DNA from: JAYPUG01 sp038117265
Lineage (GTDB): Bacteria > Pseudomonadota > Alphaproteobacteria > UBA6615
DNA: 16,186 nucleotides
Assembly: GCA_038117265.1 (NCBI GenBank)
Contig: JAYOFO010000054.1
Coordinates: forward strand, 1 to 16,186
Direction of reading: 5' to 3'
Position numbers and translations under genes: made by a program. Positions 1-6,368 of this stretch are shown here, one piece after another. Each line of letters begins with the position of its first letter. Positions within the stretch are counted from its first letter, which is position 1. Under the pieces are notes generated by a model. It saw only the letters and a program-made list of their open reading frames with translations. It ran no database searches and had not been told where the DNA came from.

Positions 1-151
1 CGATCGCCGCCCGCGCCGCCCTCAGCGCGGCGCGCAGCGCGTCCGTCGTGGGCGCGAGCCCGTGGGATTCCGCAAGCGCGACGGCGGCCGGCGACTGGAG
101 CAGCCGGTCGAGCGCGGGCAAATCTGAGTAACGGGGTGCATTCTCGGCCAT
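1..151 (-). CDS. selA: L-seryl-tRNA(Sec) selenium transferase (selenocysteine synthase), N-terminal fragment
   Basis: Only the first 50 codons are in the window; the gene runs off the left edge. SelA is the PLP enzyme that converts Ser-tRNA(Sec) to Sec-tRNA(Sec) using selenophosphate. Starting from the ATG at 151, the protein reads MAENAPRYSDLPALDRLLQS and continues with an Ala-rich helix and a second helix. This matches the SelA N-terminal domain, whose signature is a 'LPxxDRLL' segment followed by a short helical tRNA(Sec)-binding region. No strong Shine-Dalgarno is seen before the ATG. The gene is divergent from the EamA transporter gene. Its presence means the organism probably decodes UGA as selenocysteine, which is directly relevant to the in-frame UGA at 5430. 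The identification rests on 50 residues, but the N-terminal signature is distinctive. Confidence 0.85.
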   Translation of the reverse strand, partial: MAENAPRYSDLPALDRLLQSPAAVALAESHGLAPTTDALRAALRAARAAI

Positions 152-286
152 GGCGGGCGATTGTTCCGCTCGCGGCACGCGGGATCAAGGCTGATATACT
201 CGCCGGCCGCGATCATCACCTGTTCCCCGATCCTCGATGCGACATCAAATCCTTCCGACCACCCCGGCCGACCGGCGGCCGCGCCG
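152..286. promoter_or_regulatory. Divergent intergenic region between selA and the EamA exporter gene
   Basis: This 135-bp gap should carry promoters for both divergent genes. A TATACT hexamer at 195-200 could be a plus-strand -10 box, and its reverse overlaps a TATATC on the minus strand that could serve selA. Neither has a convincing -35 partner at 16-18 nt. No clear operator palindrome or structured RNA is visible. The assignment is positional. Confidence 0.35.
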
Positions 287-1204
287 ATGACCGCGCGCGA
301 CTGGAGCGGTGTCGTCGCCGGCCTGGGCACGGTCGTGTGCGTGGTCGCGATGTTGCTGGCCGGCCGGCTCGGTGCGACGACCGATGCGCTCACCATCTAC
401 GATCTGGCGGGCCTGCGGATGGGGGTCGCCGCGATCCTCGCCGCCCCGCTGCTGCTGTATGTCCGGCCACGCGGCATCCCGGCACGGAGCTTCGTTCTCG
501 TCCCCCTGTTCGGCGGGGCGCCCTTCGTCCTGCTGCTTTTCGCCGGCATGACCTTCGCGCCGGTCGGCCATGCCGCCGTCATGCATTTCGGCGCGCTGCC
601 GGTGATCGCGGCGTTGGTGACCTGGGCCTGGGTCGGCGAGCGGCCCGGCCGCTGGCAATGGGCCGGAATCGCAGCCATCGTCGCCGGGGTCGCCGCCGTC
701 GGCTGGGAGGCGCTTTCGGGCGGTGCCCCCGGCATCTGGCGCGGGCACCTGCTGTTCCTAGGCTCGGCGTTGTCGATGTCGCTTTGGTACGTCGCCATGC
801 GTGCCGCGCGACTCTCGGTGATGCAGGCGCTGGCCGCGCTGCTCGTCGGCAACGCGCTGGTCTATGTGCCGATCTGGCTGCTGTTCCTGCCGTCGAGCCT
901 GTTCACCGCGCCGCTGGGCGACATCGCGCTCCAGTCGGTCGTCCATGGGCTGTTCGGCGCCTTCCTGTGCATCTTCGGGCATGCGCATGCGGTGCGGACC
1001 ATCGGCCCGACGCGCCAGGCCGCCGTCAGCGCCTGGGTGCCGGCGCTGGCCCTGTTTGCCGCGATCCCGACCCTGGGCGAGATACCGTCGCTGCTGAACA
1101 TCGTCGGCGCCGGCATCGTGACGGCGGGAATTCTCGCGACCGTTTTCCTCCAGCCGAAACCCGCAGCGTCGGGGCAGGGTGGCGGGGCCGGCCCGGCGTG
1201 CTAG
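287..1204 (+). CDS. EamA-family (DMT superfamily) membrane transporter
   Basis: This 305-residue protein is almost entirely hydrophobic, with about ten predicted membrane helices arranged as two EamA repeats of five. That is the usual size and topology of drug/metabolite exporters such as RhaT/YdcZ/EamA relatives. The first repeat runs to the helix ending near the WVGERP segment, a spot where DMT proteins often carry a conserved Glu after helix 4. The second ends in the 'LGEIPSLLNIVGAGIVTAGI' region, which matches the typical EamA C-terminal GExxxxxxxxGxxLIxxG pattern. I chose the ATG at 287 because the 42 upstream in-frame codons are not hydrophobic and lack family similarity. The substrate cannot be inferred. 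The next gene starts 10 nt after the stop, so the two are probably co-transcribed. Confidence 0.85.
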   Translation: MTARDWSGVVAGLGTVVCVVAMLLAGRLGATTDALTIYDLAGLRMGVAAILAAPLLLYVRPRGIPARSFVLVPLFGGAPFVLLLFAGMTFAPVGHAAVMHFGALPVIAALVTWAWVGERPGRWQWAGIAAIVAGVAAVGWEALSGGAPGIWRGHLLFLGSALSMSLWYVAMRAARLSVMQALAALLVGNALVYVPIWLLFLPSSLFTAPLGDIALQSVVHGLFGAFLCIFGHAHAVRTIGPTRQAAVSAWVPALALFAAIPTLGEIPSLLNIVGAGIVTAGILATVFLQPKPAASGQGGGAGPAC

Positions 1205-1214
1205 AAACGATGCC

Positions 1215-2234
1215 ATGCTGAAGCTGTCCGTCCTCGACCAATCCCCGATCCGTGCCGGCGGTGATGCCCGCCAGGCGCTGGAGGAGACGATCGCGCTGGC
1301 CCAGGCGACCGAACGCCTGGGCTATTCCCGCTACTGGCTCGCCGAGCATCACGGGACCGAGGGGTTTGCCGGGTCCTCGCCCGAGATCCTGGTGACCCGC
1401 GTGGCAGCGGCCACGAACCGCATCCGCGTCGGCTCGGGCGGGGTGATGCTCAGCCACTACTCGCCGCTGAAGGTGGCGGAGAACTTCAAGCTGCTGGAGA
1501 ATCTGTATCCCGGCCGGATCGATTTGGGCATCGGGCGCGCGCCGGGCAGCGACGGGCTGACCGCCGCCGCGCTGGCCTATGGCAGCGAGGTCGGGATCGA
1601 GTACTTCCCGACCAAGATCGCCGACATGATGGCGTTCCTCGCAGACGAGAAGCCCGTGACCGAGCCGTTCAAGGCGGTTCGCGCGACGCCCCATGTCGAG
1701 CATCAGCCGGAAGTCTGGTTGCTCGGTTCGAGCGATCAGAGCGCGGGCCTGGCGGCCCATTTCGGGCTCGCCTTCTCGTTCGCCCATTTCATCGCGCCGG
1801 AGGCCTGCATGCCGGTGCTGAAATACTATCGCAGCAACTTCAAGCCGTCGCAGACGCTGGCCGCACCCAAGGCCAGCGCCGGCGTCTTCGTGGTCTGCGC
1901 GGACACCCAGGAGGAAGCGGACTATTTGGCCGGGAGCCGCGATCTGTGGCGCCTCCGACTGCAGTACGGCCAGCACCTGCCCTATCCGCATCCCGACGAG
2001 GCGGTCGCCTACGAGTACAACGCCCAGGAGCGCGCGATCGTCGAGGCCAACAAGGCGAACCGGTTCGCCGGCACGCCGGAATCGGTGCGCGACCGGCTGC
2101 TCGCCTTTGCCGAGGCGGGCGGCCTCGACGAGCTGGTGGTGCTGACCATTGCCTATGATTTCGACAAGCGGCTGCGTTCCTACGAGATGCTCGCCGAGGC
2201 GTTCGGGCTCGAGGCGCAGGACGCCGCGGCCTAG
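1215..2234 (+). CDS. LLM-class flavin-dependent oxidoreductase (luciferase-like monooxygenase)
   Basis: This 339-residue protein begins MLKLSVLDQSPI and continues with the RYWLAEHH segment, a GSGGVMLSHYSPLKVAE stretch and LYPGRIDLGIGRAPG. These are the hallmarks of the single-subunit bacterial-luciferase-like family related to E. coli YhbW. Members adopt a TIM-barrel fold and use reduced FMN, supplied by a separate reductase, to oxygenate or otherwise transform small molecules. The full family length is present, with 'GTPESVRDRLLAFAEAGGLDELVVLT' near the C-terminus as expected. The start at 1215 follows the preceding stop by 10 nt and has no strong Shine-Dalgarno, which suggests translational coupling to the EamA gene. 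No flavin reductase is visible nearby. The substrate is unknown; family membership is secure. Confidence 0.9.
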   Translation: MLKLSVLDQSPIRAGGDARQALEETIALAQATERLGYSRYWLAEHHGTEGFAGSSPEILVTRVAAATNRIRVGSGGVMLSHYSPLKVAENFKLLENLYPGRIDLGIGRAPGSDGLTAAALAYGSEVGIEYFPTKIADMMAFLADEKPVTEPFKAVRATPHVEHQPEVWLLGSSDQSAGLAAHFGLAFSFAHFIAPEACMPVLKYYRSNFKPSQTLAAPKASAGVFVVCADTQEEADYLAGSRDLWRLRLQYGQHLPYPHPDEAVAYEYNAQERAIVEANKANRFAGTPESVRDRLLAFAEAGGLDELVVLTIAYDFDKRLRSYEMLAEAFGLEAQDAAA

Positions 2235-2249
2235 GCGCGGAGTCGGACG

Positions 2250-2774
2250 CTAGATTTCGCGTCCCGCCGCCCGGTCGGCATCGATCACCGACTGGGGCAC
2301 CACGATCGCCGCGTTGGGATCGGGGTGGTCGCCATAGATCACCATCACCATGCCGACCTCGGTGCCCGTGTTCTCGACCGACCGCATCACATGGGGCGGC
2401 ACCGAGAAAGTGTCGTATGGATCGAGCACGACCCGGTTCTCGCCCGCATTGCCCCAGTGGATGGTGTACTGGCCACGCAGGCAGATGAAGGTCTCAGTGT
2501 AGTCGTGGGCGTGCAGCACGGGGTGGTGGCCCGGCTCCGACTGGATGTAGCAGAGGTGGAACGAGTGCGGCTGCTCGATCTTCGCCGGTCCGGCCGTGTT
2601 GTCGGGCGAGATCACCCAGCGGATGCCGAGGCGCAGGTCGGGGTCGTTGGCGTCGCGGAAGGCGTTGGGGTCGGGCGCCAGATCGCCGTAATGCGCGACC
2701 CAGGCCTCCATCTCGCCCGGTGCCATCTCGATGCCTTCGCCGGCGCGCCGCTTGTAGGGGGTTCCCTTCGACAT
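2250..2774 (-). CDS. Cupin-domain protein (second gene of a tandem cupin pair)
   Basis: This 174-residue single-cupin protein starts MSKGTPYKRRAG at the ATG at 2774, preceded by an AGGAGA Shine-Dalgarno. Cupin motif 1 is visible around residues 80-100 as PGHHPVLHAHDYTETFICLRG, with two His and one Glu metal ligands. Motif 2 reads LDPYDTFSVPPHVMRSVEN, where the usual third His is occupied by Arg, although the neighbouring PPH contributes a shifted His. Metal binding may therefore be altered or absent. Family members include dioxygenases, isomerases and sugar-binding proteins, so no reaction is assigned. It follows the other cupin gene by 35 nt on the same strand and shares its order of elements, which indicates an operon of paralogs. 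It ends 15 nt from the convergent LLM oxidoreductase gene. Confidence 0.85.
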   Translation of the reverse strand: MSKGTPYKRRAGEGIEMAPGEMEAWVAHYGDLAPDPNAFRDANDPDLRLGIRWVISPDNTAGPAKIEQPHSFHLCYIQSEPGHHPVLHAHDYTETFICLRGQYTIHWGNAGENRVVLDPYDTFSVPPHVMRSVENTGTEVGMVMVIYGDHPDPNAAIVVPQSVIDADRAAGREI

Positions 2775-2809
2775 GTTGCGTCTCCTGTGTCCGGTTCGTC
2801 CGGGGCCGG

Positions 2810-3379
2810 TCAGTCGGCGCCCACGGTGAACTTTATCGATGTGTGGGCCTCGATGGCGTCGCGCACCGCGGGTCCGAACTTCGCCGCGACCTCGTCGCCC
2901 ACGGATTTCGCGTAACCGACATCGTTCTGGTTGCCGCCGAGGATGACCACGAACAGCCGGGCGGTCTCGTCTCCCAAATTGCGGAAGGCGCGGGTCACGC
3001 CCAGCGGTACGTCGACCATGTCGTAGCGCTCCAGGACCGTGCTGTGTTCGCCATCGTCGCCCCAGCGCACCTCGAACCGCCCCTCGAGGCAGAAGAAGAT
3101 CTCGTGGGTCTCCATATGGGCGTGCAGCATCGGCCCGTCGCCGGGCGGGCACTCGGCGATGGTCAGCGACAGGCCGGATGGCCCCTTCGCGGCGGTGAAC
3201 TTGTGCGAACCCGCGGCGTCGGCCGGCGCCAGCAGCGTGTAGAGGGTCTTCGCGGTCAGCATCTCGTAGGCCTCGATCGGGATGCCGAGCGATTCGTAGT
3301 TGCCCTTCTTGGGCTGCAGCTGGTCGAAGCGGACGATGTGTTCGGCCATGCCCTCGGGCCCGATGTCGATGGTCTTCAT
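2810..3379 (-). CDS. Cupin-domain protein (first gene of a tandem cupin pair)
   Basis: This 189-residue protein starts MKTIDIGPEGMAEHIVRFDQ at the ATG at 3379, behind a strong AGGGAGGA Shine-Dalgarno. Cupin motif 1 is PPGDGPMLHAHMETHEIFFCLEG, with the HxH and Glu ligands present. Motif 2 is ERYDMVDVPLGVTRAFRN, where Arg replaces the canonical third His, the same substitution as in the downstream cupin. An N-terminal segment of about 65 residues precedes the barrel, and a helical tail (GPAVRDAIEAHTSIKF) follows it. The gene heads a minus-strand pair and is transcribed divergently from the TRAP binding protein. No substrate can be deduced. Shared residue loss and synteny suggest the two cupins arose by duplication and may act together. 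Confidence 0.85.
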   Translation of the reverse strand: MKTIDIGPEGMAEHIVRFDQLQPKKGNYESLGIPIEAYEMLTAKTLYTLLAPADAAGSHKFTAAKGPSGLSLTIAECPPGDGPMLHAHMETHEIFFCLEGRFEVRWGDDGEHSTVLERYDMVDVPLGVTRAFRNLGDETARLFVVILGGNQNDVGYAKSVGDEVAAKFGPAVRDAIEAHTSIKFTVGAD

Positions 3380-3577
3380 TGCGAATCCTCCCTTTGGGTC
3401 ATCGCAGCACGGTTCCCGGTGCGATCTCAAGGCCTTGCGCGCATGCGCCTCGTCGGATGAGACGGCCGGTTCCGTATGCCGTTGGTTAACCTTTTCGCGC
3501 GATCCTTGGCGATCAATGTGCATGCGTGTGCCCGGTGTTCGGGTTCGCGCGCCCGTTTCCAGGAAGGATCGAGGGGC
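3380..3577. promoter_or_regulatory. Divergent regulatory region between cupin operon and TRAP binding protein
   Basis: This 198-bp gap lies between two divergently transcribed units. It contains an imperfect inverted repeat (ATCGCA at 3401-3406, TGCGAT at 3420-3425), a perfect 10-bp palindrome GCGCATGCGC at 3439-3448, and a GGTTAACC palindrome at 3484-3491. Such palindromes could be operator sites for a shared regulator. No regulator gene is present in the window, and no promoter hexamer pair stands out. The operator reading is inference. Confidence 0.4.
3401..3425. repeat. Imperfect inverted repeat, candidate operator
   Basis: The arms ATCGCA and TGCGAT are separated by 13 nt, and an overlapping GCAC/GTGC pair sits inside. 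The element lies 22 nt upstream of the first cupin start codon, where it could overlap that promoter or the leader RNA. It could equally be a weak RNA hairpin or chance. Confidence 0.3.
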
Positions 3578-4723
3578 ATGATGTTGGCAAGAAACGCACT
3601 CACGGCGCTGGCCGTCGTGCTGGCGACCACGGTTTCGTCGCATGCGGGCGAGGATGTGCGCCTGTCGGTGGTCAGCGCGCTGCCGAAGAAACACCACGCC
3701 GTCGAGATTTTCCGCACGCGCTTTCAGGACGCGATTGCCGCGCGACTCGCCAAGGCCGAGGCGGGCGAGATCGCCTGGGACGAGCATCACGAACGCACCC
3801 TCGCGCACTTCGTCGGCACGCTCGAGGCGGTCGAGGACGAACTCGCCCTGTTCGGGATCGTCGCGGTGAAGCACGAGGTCAAGCGCCTGCCGATGCAGCA
3901 CATGACCTTCCGCATGCCGTTCACCACCGAGGAGTGCGCGGTCGTCGCGAACGCGTACCGGCATGTCCACGAGACCGTCGCGGGCATGAGTGCCGGGATC
4001 GAGAAGGCACGCCAGTCCTTCGTCGCCGGAATGGCGAGCGACGGCTACAACATCATCGCCGTCCACAAGATCAGCAATGCGGGCGAGGTGCGCGGCCGGG
4101 CGATCGGGATGTCGGACCGGATCGAGTGCTGGATCGGCGGGGTCGACGGCCAGACGTTGCGCCTGCCGGCGGACACCATCGGTGCGCGCCTGGAAGACGG
4201 CAGTCTGGTCGCCGCCGTCCTGCCGACTACCGAGATCGGCCGGCTGGCACTCAAGCTGCAGGCCGACCATTACACAAGGACCGGGTTCGGCGCGCAGGTG
4301 CCGTTCGTCGTCACGGTCAACACGCGGCTGTTCGAGGCCCTGCCCGAGGCGATCCGCGCCGCGGTTCACGATGCGGTGCCCGGCTTCGTGACCGAAGCGG
4401 CGAACGACTATTGCGCGGCGGGCGAGGCCGCGCTCGAGGCCCTGCGCTCGCAGGGGGTCCGCACCGCCAAGCTGCTGAAGAGCCGGCGATTCCAGTGGGC
4501 GGAGGCGTTGCCGCCGCTCGCCCAGCAATGGGCGAAGGCGCAGGACGAGGCCGGCAACCCGGGCACCGACGCGGTTGCGACCTATATGAAGCAGCTGCGC
4601 GAAGCCGGCGTGACCCTGGCGCGCGACTGGTCCGCGGCGTCGGCCACGGGGCAGCTGGAACGCGAGGTCATCGGCGAGGAGGCGGCGGTGGAACCGCACG
4701 CCGCGCACGGCGCCGACGGATAA
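3578..4723 (+). CDS. TRAP transporter substrate-binding protein, DctP family
   Basis: This 381-residue secreted protein starts MMLARNALTALAVVLA. A short positive start, a hydrophobic core and a predicted cleavage after SSHA or SHAG (about residue 23) indicate export to the periplasm. The mature part shows DctP-family features: an early 'LSVVSALPKKHHAVEIFRTRF' lobe, the 'LPMQHMTFRMPFTTEE' segment, a 'GYNIIAVHKIS' stretch, and the late 'PFVVTVNTRLFEALPEAIRAAV' helix region typical of C4-dicarboxylate/organic-acid binding proteins. It is slightly longer than the usual 330 residues because of a charged C-terminal tail. A GGAAGGATCGAGGGG purine-rich stretch precedes the tandem ATG codons at 3578 and 3581. 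No DctQ/DctM genes are adjacent; a DctM gene lies 10 kb away on the other strand. The ligand is unknown. Confidence 0.8.
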   Translation: MMLARNALTALAVVLATTVSSHAGEDVRLSVVSALPKKHHAVEIFRTRFQDAIAARLAKAEAGEIAWDEHHERTLAHFVGTLEAVEDELALFGIVAVKHEVKRLPMQHMTFRMPFTTEECAVVANAYRHVHETVAGMSAGIEKARQSFVAGMASDGYNIIAVHKISNAGEVRGRAIGMSDRIECWIGGVDGQTLRLPADTIGARLEDGSLVAAVLPTTEIGRLALKLQADHYTRTGFGAQVPFVVTVNTRLFEALPEAIRAAVHDAVPGFVTEAANDYCAAGEAALEALRSQGVRTAKLLKSRRFQWAEALPPLAQQWAKAQDEAGNPGTDAVATYMKQLREAGVTLARDWSAASATGQLEREVIGEEAAVEPHAAHGADG

Positions 4724-4826
4724 TTCCACACCGATTCCGCATAGTAGTTGTGCGCCGGCACGTTTGTCGGGGAGGCGCGCGATCTTATATAAACGGCGAA
4801 CTCGAACCACCAACGGGCCGGCAACG
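4724..4826 (+). promoter_or_regulatory. Promoter and leader of the thioredoxin-selenoprotein cassette
   Basis: This gap holds a sigma70-like promoter. TTGTCG at 4764-4769 and TATATA at 4786-4791 are separated by 16 nt; an overlapping TATAAA at 4788-4793 would give 18 nt. The A/T-rich -10 stands out against the G+C-rich background. Transcription would begin near 4800, leaving a leader of about 27 nt before the thioredoxin ATG, with only a weak Shine-Dalgarno. No terminator for the preceding TRAP gene is evident, so some read-through is possible. Confidence 0.6.
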
Positions 4827-5156
4827 ATGACGCAGGACGAATTCGCCGTATTCGATGAAACCAATTTTGATTCCGAGGTGGTCGGCCGAGCCGGCCTGAC
4901 GGTGGTCGACTTCTGGTCGCAGACCTGCGTGCCCTGCCGGCAGCTCAAGAAAATTCTCGGCCAGGTGGCAACGGAGTTGCCTGACGGCGTGGTCATCGGC
5001 ACAGTGAACGGCGACGAGAACCACGATCTGCTCGCACGTTACGGGGTCCGGGGATTCCCGACCCTGATGTTCTTCAAGGATGGTGAGGTGGTCGAGACGC
5101 GCACGGGCGTCGACCGCAAACAGGTTCTCAAGAAGGCGATCGAGGACCACGCCTGA
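4827..5156 (+). CDS. Thioredoxin-fold protein with CVPC active site
   Basis: This 109-residue single-domain thioredoxin has the order expected of the fold. The active site is FWSQTCVPC (Cys34 and Cys37), the cis-proline loop is GFPT (Pro78), and a C-terminal helix follows. The catalytic CxxC is CVPC rather than CGPC, and the Trp usually just before the first Cys is Thr33, so its redox potential and partner choice may differ from housekeeping thioredoxin. I selected the ATG at 4827. The longer in-frame extension to 4764 would place the promoter inside the gene and adds no fold elements. It is the first gene of a three-gene cassette, 30 nt before the AhpD-like selenoprotein gene. I infer that it acts as the dedicated cytosolic reductant of that protein. 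Confidence 0.9.
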   Translation: MTQDEFAVFDETNFDSEVVGRAGLTVVDFWSQTCVPCRQLKKILGQVATELPDGVVIGTVNGDENHDLLARYGVRGFPTLMFFKDGEVVETRTGVDRKQVLKKAIEDHA

Positions 5157-5186
5157 GGCGGCGTTCATCGACGGAAAGGGACGGAT

Positions 5187-5807
5187 ATGCCGAATATCAC
5201 ACTGCTCGACATCGAAGAGCTGAAGAAGACCAAGCTCAAGCCCTATATCGAGCGCTCGCTCGAGCTGCGCGCGCCCGACCCGGGCTTCCACGCGGTCATG
5301 GGCCACAATCTCGACCTGGCGGAGAAGACCTATCTCGCCTGGGTCAAGGTGTTCAACGAGGGCAACCTCGACCACAAGCTCAAAGAGGTCATCCGGGTCA
5401 TGCTCTCGCGCATGGCCCATTGCAGCTATTGAGGCAACGTTCGGTCCGCTTCGGCGAAGCGGCAAGGCCTTGACGAAAAGCTCCTCGACGACGGCATCTA
5501 CAACCACGCGTCCAGCGACATCTTCTCCGACAAGGAGAAGGCGGTGATGCGCTATGTCGAGAAGATCTCCACCGACCCCGATTCCTTCGGCGATGCCGAC
5601 TGGGACGATCTGCGCGCGCACCTCTCGGAAGAGGAAATCGCCGAACTGGGCCTGTTCCTGGCCTTCAACCTGGGCTTTCACACCTTCTTCGGGTCGCTGA
5701 AGTTCTATCCCATGTTCTCTCCGGACGGCCGGCTGGTCAGCCAGGAGGAATCGGAGAAGATCTACGGCGCCAGGCCGGAATCGCTGCAGGGTCAGGCGGC
5801 CGAGTGA
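5187..5807 (+). CDS. AhpD-like / carboxymuconolactone-decarboxylase-family selenoprotein (UGA-encoded Sec82)
   Basis: Read with the in-frame TGA at 5430-5432 as selenocysteine, this gene gives a continuous 206-residue AhpD/CMD protein. The codons after TGA stay open and continue the fold (GNVRSASAKRQGLDEKLLDD, then KAVMRYVEKI and the C-terminal helices). The redox centre is HCSYU-GNVRS: Cys79 and Sec82 take the place of the family CxxC. Glu67 lies 12 residues before Cys79, matching the Glu118-Cys130 spacing of mycobacterial AhpD, while the His137 position is Arg86. AhpD proteins pass electrons from a dithiol donor to peroxiredoxin or reduce peroxides. AhpD-like selenoproteins are known from metagenomic selenoproteome surveys. 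A GGAAAGGGA Shine-Dalgarno precedes the ATG. The thioredoxin 30 nt upstream is a plausible electron donor. A standard gene caller would split or truncate this gene at the TGA. Confidence 0.93.
5430..5469 (+). promoter_or_regulatory. UGA recoding site with bacterial SECIS-like stem-loop
   Basis: The UGA is at 5430-5432. A 7-bp perfect stem, CCGCTTC (5446-5452) with GAAGCGG (5456-5462), closes a GGC loop at 5453-5455. The loop begins 20 nt after the UGA, within the usual bacterial SECIS window (about 16-37 nt), and carries G at its first positions as SelB-binding loops do. A basal GGC/GCC pairing (5433-5435 with 5467-5469) may extend the helix across an asymmetric internal loop. The bulged U of the E. 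coli fdhF element is not obvious, so SelB recognition details may differ. Confidence 0.85.
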
Positions 5808-6343
5808 TGGTTCGTCTTGCACCGCTCGACCTCGACAAGATCGAGGATTCCGAACTCCGTGACCTGATCGCCCAGTGCGAGGAACTCGGCGTGCCGCACG
5901 GGCTGTTCCCGCGCATCGTGGCGCGGGTGCCCGCGCAGGCGAAGGTCGTGATCGCCCAGCTGATCGAGGCGCACACCAAGGGCAACGTGCCGCATCGCCT
6001 CAAGGAGCTGATGCGCATCCAGCTCGCCCGCTTCGTCGACGATCCGTACTTCGCGAGCCTGCGCTCGACGCAGGCCGTGGCCGACGGCATGACCGAGGAG
6101 ATGGTCGATGCCGCGTGCGAGGACTACGAGGATTCCGAACTGTTCGACGAGGCCGAGCGGATGGCGCTGCGCTTCTCCGAACAGCTCTTCCTCGACGCCG
6201 ACAAGGTCGACAAGGTGTTCTACGACGCGTTGCGCAAGCACTGGTCCGACGCCGAGATCATGGAGATGGGCGCCTTCATCGCGACCTACTATGCCGTCCA
6301 GCTCTTCATGAAGACGCTGGATGCGGGGCCGGTCGCCGCCTAG
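5807..6343 (+). CDS. AhpD/CMD-family paralog lacking the CxxC redox pair
   Basis: This 178-residue protein is a co-linear paralog of the preceding selenoprotein. Through residue 87 the two align without gaps, sharing G59-N60, L65-K66-E67, the LxR segment (73-75), Y81 and R86-S87. The redox residues are lost: position 79 is Asp instead of Cys, and position 82 is Phe instead of Sec. Its only cysteines are at position 24 and in AACEDY further on, so it cannot perform CxxC chemistry. The C-terminal half (EMGAFIATYYAVQLFMKTL) keeps the CMD helices. The ATG at 5807 overlaps the upstream TGA by one base (TGATG), a coupled start that favours stoichiometric production; a GTG at 5804 is an alternative. 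I infer a non-catalytic subunit of a hetero-oligomer, because AhpD/CMD proteins assemble as oligomers. Confidence 0.88.
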   Translation: MVRLAPLDLDKIEDSELRDLIAQCEELGVPHGLFPRIVARVPAQAKVVIAQLIEAHTKGNVPHRLKELMRIQLARFVDDPYFASLRSTQAVADGMTEEMVDAACEDYEDSELFDEAERMALRFSEQLFLDADKVDKVFYDALRKHWSDAEIMEMGAFIATYYAVQLFMKTLDAGPVAA

Positions 6344-6368
6344 CGGTCTGACCGGTACCAGATATGCG

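Noticed and set aside
4724..4826. Possible tRNA-Sec (selC) upstream of the cassette
   Set aside because: A CTCGAACCACCA stretch briefly resembled a tRNA 3' end, but there is no UCA anticodon loop, no matching acceptor stem and the gap is filled by promoter hexamers. No selC was found elsewhere in the window by eye.
2810..5002. 730-codon minus-strand open frame covering the TRAP binding protein
   Set aside because: Only its last 189 codons are real (the cupin starting at 3379). The rest is antisense to the DctP and thioredoxin genes and has no family similarity.
5430..5432. Nonsense mutation or frameshift splitting an AhpD-like gene into a pseudogene
   Set aside because: The frame is intact on both sides, the UGA falls exactly on the second redox position of CxxC, a SECIS-like hairpin follows at the right distance, and selA is present. 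A random stop would not meet all four conditions.
4785..5822. 345-codon minus-strand open frame across the selenoprotein cassette
   Set aside because: It is antisense to three recognisable proteins, shows no domain pattern, and is explained by high G+C content lengthening spurious frames.
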